From positions 8,443,601-8,507,600 of the forward strand of contig OY986973.1 of NCBI GenBank assembly GCA_963920575.1: a stretch of DNA of 64,000 bases. The letters are read 5' to 3'. The notes below the pieces were generated by a model. The model saw only the letters and a list, made by a program, of their open reading frames with translations, made no database searches and was not told the DNA's origin. Positions within the stretch are counted from its first letter, which is position 1, and each line of letters starts with the position of its first letter. This DNA is from Narthecium ossifragum. Lineage: Eukaryota; Streptophyta; Magnoliopsida; Dioscoreales; Nartheciaceae. The translations under genes were made by a program, and so were the position numbers. Below are positions 21,044-30,194 of the stretch, one piece after another.

Positions 21044-22872
21044 TGTCACACCCGACCCAGAAAACCCATCTGGACCGGGACGTGAGGAGACGTACTACTA
21101 TTTACTTCCAATCTGGCGTGATACATTACAAATTTCATAGTTAATTTAAACAAAATTAATTTAAAGGCAAAACAGTAATCTAATGATTTACTATTGCATG
21201 ATACAAAAATCAAAAGTACAATTGTTCCTCAATTATGCAATAGATACAACAAATTCCTCAAATAGGGAAATTATACCTTTAATACAATCCTCAAATTATA
21301 AATGTTCGATAAAAATTTGTAAAAGTACAACTGGGCCCTCAGGATCCTCAAGCACCTCCTGAAGTTGACGCGCCACCAAAGGTCTTTTCAACTTGAGCTA
21401 CAGTAGAAGGGCTAGCGCTTGCACCTGCACACACAGTCCGGGTAGGAGTGAGCAACAAAGCTCAGTAGGGTTCCACTTTACGTCACACTGAAAGGAAAGG
21501 GAATTACAAAGTCCAAGGTTCCATCTCATCTCTAGGGGAAACTCGCGTTATGTCTGCCGCCTACCCCAGGGTACGCTCTATGTGACCTTCACTGTCAACA
21601 GTCACCCCTCTCCACAACCAAGCGCTCCAGCGCTGAAACAACATAGCGTAGGACATAGGGTGGTACGTAACTTCGCCTAACACTGAAATTGAGACTGAGT
21701 CTGGAACCCTAGGATGACCTCTACACCTCAATCAGAGTAATTGTAGCCAACTAGACATCAACCTGGAGAATAAAAGATTTCAAGATAATACAATCACGCC
21801 CTAAACTTTACTACCTAGCCTCGGTCCTACGGCTAGATTCGAGCTGCTCGAGCCCTAAGATCGGCGATCAACCCATCACCCACGCCTAGCCTAGAATGCC
21901 TCTAATGCAATCAAATGCATGAATGCTCACACACATATAAATAAGAATGCATGCATGAAATAATATGGCACAACAATATAAAGGGCTAGGCATGGCATAC
22001 AACTTGCCAAAGGGGTAAATATAGCAAGGGTCTAAACAAAGCAAAAATAGGCGCAACATGCCTACAAACCTCCACGAGGCTAAGCAAACAATTAAGGACT
22101 TAAAGCAATCGAATTTTTGGCATTACGATGGCATGCACTAGCCGTCAACCAAAATTCTACAACGGGGCACACTCCCGACCAAACCAAATACAATAACAAT
22201 GAGCAAACAATCTACATAAAAACTAGAGCACACCTTCGGCCCATTTATTTTACACATCCCAAGGGGCATGACTCCCTTGGTTCAACCACGAACCGCACAT
22301 AGGGCCTAGATATACATTATATATATATATAACATGATTAAAAAATGAATTTATCGAATTTACGCAAATGGAGCTAATAACTTCAATTAGGCATAACTTT
22401 CAATCTACACAACCAATTGACATGAAATTTAATATGCCACATGTCCGAAAATTAGTTTAAACATGGAAAAGAAATTAGATGAAAACCTATAATTTTGATT
22501 TGAAATCAGATTTGATAAAAGGATCATAATTACTTCGAAAAATCCTTGGATTAAAGCCAAAACCTCCAAGAGCCGACCGATCGCACCTGAGCTGAAAGCT
22601 GTCCTAAAGACAAGCTTTCGCACCCGAGCTTGGATCTTCCAATCCCAAACTCGCCTAGGGTTCTAACAAGCACATTCATCATTCATGGAGTCGTGTGTGC
22701 ACTACGCGGGTGTTAAATCGACCGACAATGCGCAATTTACCAAATTGCCCTTGGGGTCCAAAAATAGCGATGTGATCAACCGATCGCAAACCAAGGCCAA
22801 CGAAGCCAAACGAACAAAACCATACTCTCAACCAAACACGGTCGGACCGGGTTGAAGGTACGGGACCTCACA
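21044..22872 (-). mobile_element. Tekay-type solo LTR with target duplication GGCGG
   Basis: Reading the minus strand it starts TGTGAGGTCCCGTACC and ends TCTGGGTCGGGTGTGACA. GGCGG lies directly on both sides (21039-21043 and 22873-22877), a 5-bp target duplication, with no internal region, so it is a solo LTR left by LTR-LTR recombination. Copy B of the duplication has only the part from its position 39266 on, but retains about 735 bp (between 39577 and 40312) that this copy has lost between CTCC words. Confidence 0.9.
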
Positions 22873-23340
22873 GGCGGCGACGGAGGTAGGTTTGGGGAGT
22901 GGTCGTCGGCGATGGAATAAGGGGAGTTGAGACCAGTGGATGGTGTAGGAAGATCTGGATGAAGTCAGGGATGAATTTGGTGGGTTTCGTAGGAGGTTTG
23001 GTAATGAGGGTTGGCCCGGAGGAGGGGGGGGGGGGGGTGGGATGGCTGGTGGCGGCTTGGGGACGAGCTGCCACAAGCCAATCCGAATCGGGATGATGAC
23101 GTTTGGGTTCATAGTCGAGCTTGGGTGAGCCACGATCGAGCCGTGAACAGGCAAGGGTGTGGACGAGAGAGAAAATCAAGAAAAATGGGGGAAAATCAGA
23201 AAATAAATGGGGAAAAATCAGGAAAAACCTGGGAGAGGGAAGGCCCGGGTAAAACATGGGCTCGGTGGCTTGGCGGAAGGTGGGTTTTTTTTTTACTTTA
23301 GAGCCTAATCTAAAGGAGAGGATAGAGCCTAAACTAAGAA
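22873..23340. other. G-rich unassigned DNA (duplicated)
   Basis: No supported gene. Contains a poly-G tract near 23021-23036 whose length differs from the duplicate at 40763-40790. Continuous with 20700-21043 before the solo LTR inserted. Translations are Pro/Gly-rich low complexity. Confidence 0.5.
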
Positions 23341-23520
23341 GAGGTCCTGACTAAAGATAGAGTACTGGATTGCCTCCCATCAAGCGCGTAATTTTACATT
23401 TTTCACTAGACGCTCCCAAAACAAGATTTAGGAAGCCGAAGATTCCATATGAAGAAATACATGGCCCGAAGAATAGTGAAGATATGCGGACATGCTTCAT
23501 CTAGGAAGAAAAGAACGTTC

Positions 23521-24096
23521 TTAGCAAACAAAGTGTGCACAGGGCGAGAATGTTTGAAACGATCTTTGATCATTCACATAATCATTATATGAATCCACCA
23601 TACAAGCTAGTTGTCCGATTTGTGTCTCTAAATTCTTAATTAATTGTGTATGAGAATTAACGTCGCTTCTCGTCAAAATCATTTCACTTTTAAGCTCAAT
23701 CATATTAGCATTCATGTTAGCAAGTGTACTCATGATTGTGTTTAAAGTCGGGTCAGAGGGTGCTTGTGGATGATATTGCTGTTGAAAACTAGGTTTAAAA
23801 TTTTAGGCCGATTTTTCTATAATCCATGGCCGAACGTTAGGAGGTCGATAGCCTTCGAATTACCAACTAGGGTATGTATGGTCTTTAAAATCCGGATTAT
23901 AAGAGTAGGAATATAAATTGTAGGCCGGCTCTAAGAAACCATGTGTATCATTAGTGTAAGCAGGTGCATATGTCGATGGCGTGTAATAATCCCACAATGT
24001 ATCACCCGGTGGCATATAATATTCGGCCATATATGCAAGATCACACAAACAAGGACCACACCAAAGATAAGAAATACAAATAGTGTGCTGGTCCAA
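23521..24096 (-). pseudogene. Gag C-terminal remnant of non-autonomous element
   Basis: One frame, with stops after YNPDFKDHTYPSW and after VRPWIIEKSA. The layout resembles the YNPGW-R-HPNFSW region and downstream coiled-coil of Athila/Tat gag (ANMNANMIELKSEM...SHTQLIKNLETQIGQLA near 23590-23720). Both stops are also in copy B, so it was already broken before the duplication. A CCHC-like Cys cluster (CGPCLCDLAYMAEYYMPP) near 24030-24060 is degenerate. Confidence 0.72.
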
Positions 24097-24441
24097 GAGA
24101 CGATTGTCGCATATTCGAGCGTTGGAGCGACTTGCAGAAGCATCTCGGACAGCTGGCTATAATAATTCGGAGTTTAGAACAAACTTACCTGACTGCTCAA
24201 TGCTGACCGATCGGTTTAGGGACCGACCGATCGCTCCATGCGGCGGGTTGCAGGTCCAAGTCCAAGAAAATTCAATTCAACAGCTGTTAAAATAAAAAAA
24301 TATTGTCAAAAAAATCCTAAAAAAAGAAAAATTGAGAAAGGTGAAAATAAGAAAGATAAAAACCTAACTAAGCAAAGAAAAAGAGTCAATAGAAAATCAA
24401 TCAAACTACCAAAATTAATCTCCGGCGATGGCACGAAAAAT

Positions 24442-24950
24442 TGATGTGTTGTGAACATGTTGTTAAAATATCACAAACTCAATCAAATATTAAATTTATA
24501 ATCCTTATTCATTCACTACACTACTGGGTAAAATAGCCGTGAAGTTTAGAATCAATCTACAGGGAAAACGATGATAGAGATAATATCAATTCTCAAAACT
24601 CTTGATCTAAGCAAAAGAATCAAAGATAGATTTTAATTATCTAAACTAAATAAGAAAAAAAAAATAAAGGATTGATTGATTTGAATCAATGAAGTAGTCA
24701 CTTAGGAATTACTCAATCCGCCTTACTTTCCTTATTAGTTTTCTCTAGTTATCATCATGTTCGTTTCTTTCAACATTATGTACCATATGACTACAAGCTT
24801 GCATGAATCTTTAAAAGAAATATAATATTTTCAATAATATAACCTATCTTTACTTGACATTGATTGTCTTCTGTTCTATGATTATTTTAATTTATAAGGT
24901 TAACAAAGCTTGATTAAGGGGCTAAAATATACATAATATATGACTTATCA
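24442..24950 (-). repeat. LTR of the non-autonomous element, copy A
   Basis: Minus strand TGATAAGTCATATATTATG...GTTCACAACACATCA, 509 bp, TG...CA. Copy B's equivalent (42164-43204) is split by another LTR. The right edge at 24950 coincides with the start of the near-identical tract shared by the two phospholipase regions. Confidence 0.8.
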
Positions 24951-25010
24951 GTACATCCGACGCTCTTTCAATTTGCGAGATGATCCTGTGGTTAAAGAGT
25001 TCAGGATCCT

Positions 25011-25066
25011 CACGGAGTTTTCTGTGGTCAGGAGTTCTCTGTGGTCACGGAGTTTTCTGTGGTCAG
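25011..25066. repeat. Short tandem repeat, 3' of phospholipase
   Basis: Three imperfect copies of CGGAGTTTTCTGTGGTCA / GGAGTTCTCTGTGGTCA in 56 bp, identical in copy B at 43265-43320. Confidence 0.75.
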
Positions 25067-25125
25067 TTTTGTTGATTAGTCTGGGAGTTCGTAGTCCAGG
25101 ATGAGTTGCCCTGTAGCTCTTTGGT

Positions 25126-25131
25126 TTTATT
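25126..25131 (-). promoter_or_regulatory. Possible poly(A) signal of phospholipase A1, copy A
   Basis: AATAAA on the minus strand about 100 bp after the stop codon, conserved in copy B. Sequence-based inference. Confidence 0.45.
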
Positions 25132-25231
25132 TGCTAAAAACAAATGAGGCTTTATCAAACAGTATGCAGCTAATTAATTGCAAGATATACAACATCCAAG
25201 ATGAACACTAAGATCAATTGGGTTGGGGATC

Positions 25232-26752
25232 TTAGCTAAAATTCTGTACAGGAACATTTCGATACGGTGAAGGGATGTCCTCTGCCTCCCTCTTCGGCTG
25301 CACCCACCGGCCGTAGGCGTTGCACACCATCCCCTTGTTCGCCTGCTGATTCCAACACTCCGGAACGGTCAGCTCTTTCTTCAGCATACCACAAGCCTTG
25401 TTTACCAGGGCCACATCTCGCCGGGCACTTCGCCGAAACCCCGCGTCATTACTCTGGTAACCATCAACCAGATGCATGTAAGTCTCAAGACTATGGAACC
25501 CCGCCAGATCAATGCCTTGCTTTAAGAACGGCGACGACCTCACATCGAGGCCCAGCTCGATCCCGACGTGTTTGTAGACCCAGTCGAGCTCCCCAGTGAT
25601 GCTCTCCAGCTTCTTGATCCCTTCGTTGAACAAAAGCCCGGGCATCTTCGGCACGACGTCCTGTTTCACGACGACGCGCAGGGTCTTCACCTCCAGTTCT
25701 TCCAACCGGTGGCCGAAAGCCTCGTTGCCGACTCTCGGCGCTCCGAAGGATATGACGCTCACCGGAAGGTTGGGTATAGTCGAGGCAGCTTCGTAGGCGT
25801 TCAACAGAGCCAGCGCGCCGCCGAGGCTGTGGCCGGTGATGGTTAGGCTGACCTCTTCACCCTTCTCTCTGTAATAATTAACTAGCCTTCTTATCTCCTC
25901 CATGACTTGCTCCGAAGCGCTCGACTTGTTGTACCTCGTCGACTCGCTCTTAGACGTATAGATGCTAAGGAAACCATGCTCGACTCTGGCGTCGCCATGG
26001 CCTTCGCCGAGCGGTTCGAGCTTCCCCTGCACGTCCTCGAACCATTCGGCAGGTGCCACAGTGCCGCGCCACGCGACGACTATGTCTCGGCAGCCAATCC
26101 GGCGAGTTTCCACATCGTCGCTCACGGCGACGTAGCCCATCCAGTTGGAATCCTTGCTCCAGGTGTCGGCGTGGAAGGATCGCTCCATCCACCTGGGGAG
26201 CTCGACGTGCGACATGGCGTAGACGTACTTGGTCACGTTATAGTGGTGGCGCGACAGGCCGAGCTTTTCGAAGAGGCGGGGGCGGCCGTAGAGGCAGCTG
26301 CCGCAGAACTCGGAGAAGGGGTTGAAGTCGAAGGCATCGTAAGTAGCCTGAGCGAATTCGCCGTACTTGATGACCTCCCGACGAAGCCATGGATGAAGGG
26401 GACTAAGAAGCCGAGACCAATCTGCCCGGCCATGGATCTCGTCGTGCAGCGTGGTGATGTCCTCCACAGGAGAGTAGGCAGGGGTCTGCCGGCCGCAGGG
26501 CGTTGCCGCAGAGGCATCGGTCGATGAAGGGTTGGAGGATTTGCCGGAGAGGTTGAGGTGGACGAGATTGGAGAGGATGGGGGGGAGTTTGATACCGGAG
26601 TTGGATTTGGGTGGCGTTTCTATGGTGGTGGTGGCTGCGGTGGTGGCGGTGGTGGCGGTGGCGGCGAGGTGGCTGGCGTGGGGCCCTAGTAGGGAGCTCT
26701 TGATGGAAGTGGAGGCGAGAGGGAGGTGGCAGATGGTGGAAGAGGCTGCCAT
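25232..26752 (-). CDS. Phospholipase A1-I-gamma type, chloroplastic (DAD1-like lipase), copy A
   Basis: A 506-residue, intronless acylhydrolase of the plant PLA1 class I (DAD1-like) family. Known members release acyl groups, mainly from the sn-1 position, from phospho- and galactolipids in plastids, feeding jasmonate and lipid turnover. Start: Met in CCATGG at 26750-26752. The frame is open further upstream, but a TATA element lies about 95 bp before this codon, and residues 1-70 (Ser/Thr/Ala-rich, few acids) look like a transit peptide. The lipase class 3 domain covers about residues 120-440: nucleophile Ser309 in GHSLGGAL, Asp365 in KQDVVPKMPG, His420 in AGFHSLETYMH. The C-terminal tail (CWNQQANKGM...RWVQP) is typical of the subfamily. 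Length fits the family. All catalytic residues are present and no damage is seen. The substrate is not proved by sequence. Confidence 0.95.
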   Translation of the reverse strand: MAASSTICHLPLASTSIKSSLLGPHASHLAATATTATTAATTTIETPPKSNSGIKLPPILSNLVHLNLSGKSSNPSSTDASAATPCGRQTPAYSPVEDITTLHDEIHGRADWSRLLSPLHPWLRREVIKYGEFAQATYDAFDFNPFSEFCGSCLYGRPRLFEKLGLSRHHYNVTKYVYAMSHVELPRWMERSFHADTWSKDSNWMGYVAVSDDVETRRIGCRDIVVAWRGTVAPAEWFEDVQGKLEPLGEGHGDARVEHGFLSIYTSKSESTRYNKSSASEQVMEEIRRLVNYYREKGEEVSLTITGHSLGGALALLNAYEAASTIPNLPVSVISFGAPRVGNEAFGHRLEELEVKTLRVVVKQDVVPKMPGLLFNEGIKKLESITGELDWVYKHVGIELGLDVRSSPFLKQGIDLAGFHSLETYMHLVDGYQSNDAGFRRSARRDVALVNKACGMLKKELTVPECWNQQANKGMVCNAYGRWVQPKREAEDIPSPYRNVPVQNFS

Positions 26753-26842
26753 GGAATTGAAGGAGAGGAATGGAGATGGATCAGATCTCTTTGCAGGTTC
26801 AGTGCGCACTGTTGGTCTAACACTGAATGGAGGATGTGGGCT

Positions 26843-26853
26843 CAATATATAGA
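26843..26853 (-). promoter_or_regulatory. TATA box of phospholipase A1, copy A
   Basis: CTATATATTGA on the minus strand about 95 bp upstream of the chosen ATG, identical in copy B (45097-45107). Implies a 5' UTR of roughly 60 bp. Confidence 0.6.
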
Positions 26854-26936
26854 TGGAGAAGAGGAGCAGAGGAAGCTGCTTGTCAAGTTCTAACATTGAA
26901 TGGACTTTGACCAGTTCCAAATGTTCGACCAAGTCT

Positions 26937-27499
26937 TAAGTGTAGGAAACTCGAGCTGCAAGTGGTAGATTAAAACAGATTAATTTGATGACTGGCGACT
27001 TTGTATTTCGTAACGTCAAGAATCATGCAACTTATTAATAGGCAATTGGGAGTTCGTACTTTGATGTATGAGGAGAGGTATTGGAGGTTATTAGAGACAT
27101 TTTAGATAGAAAAAAGATTCGTGTACATGACATTTCAGCCATGTACATTGTATATGGCTGAGGTGGCCATATATGTATTATTGCCTTACGTGATGGGGAT
27201 CAGTGAATGTGAGTAGATCTGGACCGTTGAATGTGACCATATACGATGCACATGCCTACGTGACATATACCCCAATCATTCTTTGGGTTTTATTCAGAGA
27301 GTATTAGTTATCCTGGCCATTTAATTCGCGCCTTATTTTTTGTTTTATTCATAAAGTCAAAACACGTGAAAAAATATTTTGTGTTGCACTGCTACATAGC
27401 AGCTGGTGGTGGGGGAGGGGGTTGGTTTGGGATCGAAACTGCTACATAGCAGCTGGTGGTTGGGAGGGGGTTGGTTTGGGATTGAATCCGTAAAAAACT
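26937..27499. other. Phospholipase upstream intergenic region, copy A
   Basis: No gene. Near-identity with copy B stops at about 26936. Contains about 165 bp (27118-27282) absent from copy B, and a direct repeat: CTGCTACATAGCAGCTGGTG followed by a G-rich stretch, at 27390-27440 and again at 27440-27485. Confidence 0.6.
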
Positions 27500-28890
27500 A
27501 CCGTTTGGTTCGGGATAAATGGGGGATAACCCCTTTACTTTCTATTTTATCGTCAAACACCAAAATCTCTTATCCCTAATTAACCCAAGGAATCATTACT
27601 AATTTATTTTCACTTTTCAATCATTACTCATCAATCCTGTTTGGTTTGGGGATCGGGAGATAACCCATTATGTCCTCTTTTACGCTCAAACATAATGGGG
27701 ATAGCAAAATAAGGATAAAGTGGGTTATCTCAAAAAATGGGGATATAACTTATCCAATCCCCATTTAACTCTACTCTAATTTCTATCCTCATTTCTATCC
27801 CACTGAGTAAAAAAAATATTTTGATGTTTCAAGTAAGATAAGATATAAAAATATTTATTTCAGAATTGCCCTCGTGTGGAGCATGGCATGGCATGGTGAC
27901 GTGGTATAATCATACACATTAATGCATCCCCATACGTGACCACTTATATTAATATAATAATATTAATTTAATATATATTATTAACATAAATACTTTTTTA
28001 CGTAATGTGGATCAATCATGGTACGACACATGGCATGTGGGACCCACTTACATTAATTTTTTGTGTTAATGATATATCATTAATATTATCTAATACAGTA
28101 CACGTAAGAAAATGTTTCTACGCGCGTAGACTTTTTTATGCGCTTCCAAAACACGCTCGCAAATATTTTTGTGAACGTATATTTTACGCACATGACAACA
28201 TTTTTTGTGTGTGCTTGTTTTTCTACGTGCAAACATTTTCGTGAGCACATAAATATTTTTGTATACATTTTTATATGCGTATAAAAATTTTTGCACACAT
28301 AGAAACATTTCCTTATGCGTAGTGTATTAAATAATATTATTAATATGTTATTATAATAAAATATTAATATAAGTGGGTCCCGTATATCACGTGTCATATC
28401 ATGATTGGTCCACGTCATGTAAAAATTATTTATTTTATATTGTTAATAATAATATATATTAAAATAATAATATTTTATTAATATATGTTGGTCTGCATGG
28501 AAGATGTATTGTTATATCACCATGCCACACATCATGTGGCATGATGGACATGTGGAAGGCTATACCATGGTTGGTATGGGTAATATGGTCATAAAATGGG
28601 TTTCAAGTCTTAGTCTGCAAAAAATCAGAGAAAGGGTTCTGATATGCCAAAAGCAAATATAGATGGTCCAAATCGGCAAAAACTTCTAATAAAAAATTAC
28701 AATTCCTACCATTATTACGTCTTCTGCAACCGAAAACCATTTTATTATTCAAAACAATTATTACTGATTTATTCATGTTTTTCAACCAAATATAAAAAAT
28801 AAAATAACTTTATTCTCATGAATTATATCGATTTTTCTAAATTCAAAATCACTTAATCTAGAATAGCCTGTCCCATTACTAAACGCCGGA
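27500..28890. mobile_element. AT-rich palindromic (foldback/MITE-like) element, copy A
   Basis: The core 27876-28556 is a long imperfect inverted repeat. The left arm words GTGGATCAATCATGG, GACACATGGCATG, GGGACCCACTTA and TTTCTACGCGCGTA pair with the right arm words CATGATTGGTCCAC, CACGTGTC, TAAGTGGGTCCC and the CGCATA side. Flanks start CGTTTGGTTCGGGATAA and end near CCCATTACTAAACGCC, loosely complementary, suggesting one element with long terminal inverted repeats. No transposase. Short frames in the arms are chance. The duplicate is at 45813-47120. Confidence 0.65.
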
Positions 28891-29200
28891 GCACGCGTAC
28901 ACACTGACCAGAGTATTGGGCACAGGGGACAACGAGACAAGACTACATGCGTTGGGAGTACATAATTGTTAGCTGTGGCAGAAATATTTGTAGGTTATTT
29001 ATTTGTTGACAAATTCCGTACACATGGAAGTATTTTTGCACCAATATATCAACTGGGTCTAAAATAATGCTACCAAATAAAAAAATGAAATGCTAACTGG
29101 CAACTCATTTGAAGTATATTAATTTGCCAAGTCAAGTAGCTGTAGGTCAAAGATTTAGACGAGTTAGCCATCGTCGACGATCAAGAACCACAACTCCATG

Positions 29201-29435
29201 GCCTCGTTTGGTATTCCCATTCAAGGAGGGAATATTCCTAGAATATTCTCAATTCCACTACTTATTGTACATTTTATTCCCCAAACACCTTTCCTTATTC
29301 CAAGTAATCATTACAAAGTTATTCCCACTCTCCACTCTATTTTTTCCTTATTTCAAGTAATCATTACAAAGTTATTCCCGAAACCGGAAATAAACTCCCT
29401 TAACCCGGAATAAAGTTATTCCCACACCAAACAAC
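29201..29435. mobile_element. MITE-like insertion present only in copy A
   Basis: A segment of about 235 bp starting GCCTCGTTTGGTATTCCC and ending GGAATAAAGTTATTCCCACACCAAACAACACG; its ends are loosely inverted repeats (GTTTGGT.TTCCC/GGGAA..ACCAAAC). Copy B goes straight from CCTCCATG to TAGTGTTCCCAC at 47448-47460, so it is an insertion polymorphism between the copies. The target duplication is unclear. Confidence 0.65.
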
Positions 29436-30194
29436 ACGTGTTCCCACTTGTGGTCAACAAATACATGCATGTTGTCATGTTGATGTGTTGAATGTTGTAG
29501 TCTGTTATTTTCTGTTTCTTTTTGCGGTTTGCGTTGCTGGGTACATAAGGGCCGAGTTCTATTTATCTCAGTAACAAACGCTTCTCTTTTACTACTATAA
29601 CGATTTAATCTGATTTGGATTATTAGTTAAAATTTAAACAGATTTATATCAAAACTAGACTTTTAAATGAAATTCAAACAGATCTAATCATTTATATAAT
29701 GATATAAGAAAAATAATGACACGAGCTAAACGTAACTCATGAGGGCGAGCTAGAAACTCCTTTCACAAATCCAAGGCTCACCCAAATCAACGATCATATC
29801 AACAATGCGTTGTCCAGTTGCCATAGACTACAATCTTTATATTTTATAAATTTCTTTGTCCTTTTGCATCGTATATGCATAATACTCAAGTCTCCTGTTG
29901 TGGAAAAAAATTATAGATGGCTACCCGCTTTCTTATCTTTTATCATTTTTCATGTTAAAAAGGATGGATGTTTATCCGTGTTGGTTGGGACTTCTAATGC
30001 ATTCAATAGAACTAACGTTTTAATACTTTCTTATATTAATTCTCAAAGTTCATCAATTAAAGAGTTAGCTTGATCCTAAGATTAAAATAATTTGGTTAAG
30101 CACCTTTAAATCAAGAGAACAAGTAAAGTTATCAAAATTTCAAATATGACATATCCCAACTTATTTGCTAGAACTTATTGGACTCGTTAAGGTG
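29436..30194. other. Unassigned duplicated intergenic DNA, copy A
   Basis: No gene or recognisable element. Matches 53506-54227 in copy B, where the left end was the target of a LINE insertion. Confidence 0.6.

Larger units (their letters stand above)
23341..24950 (-). mobile_element. Gag-only non-autonomous Athila/Tat-like element
   Basis: On the minus strand: a 509-bp LTR (24950 to 24442, TGATAAGTCAT...AACACATCA), a degenerate tRNA-Asp-type primer site near 24425-24438, a gag-like region, and a 3' region with CGCTTGATGGGAGGCAATCC at about 23375-23394. That block is usual between integrase and the 3' LTR in Tat/Athila relatives. All of pol is missing and no second LTR is seen. It lies 281 bp from the phospholipase stop codon. 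The duplicate is at 41067-43204. Confidence 0.75.

Noticed and set aside
22828..23301. Possible Pro-rich or Gly-rich gene in the G-rich block (also 40608-40977)
   Set aside because: Depends on the length of a poly-G tract that differs between copies; no motif; part crosses the solo LTR edge.
25267..26852. Long plus-strand frames opposite the phospholipase gene (for example 25907-26527, 206 codons, and its twin 44161-44781)
   Set aside because: They mirror the GC-rich minus-strand CDS, have no family resemblance, and exist only because the opposite strand is coding.
28005..28418. Small cysteine/phenylalanine-rich proteins in the palindrome arms
   Set aside because: Similar peptides appear on both strands because the DNA is an inverted repeat; no evidence of coding.
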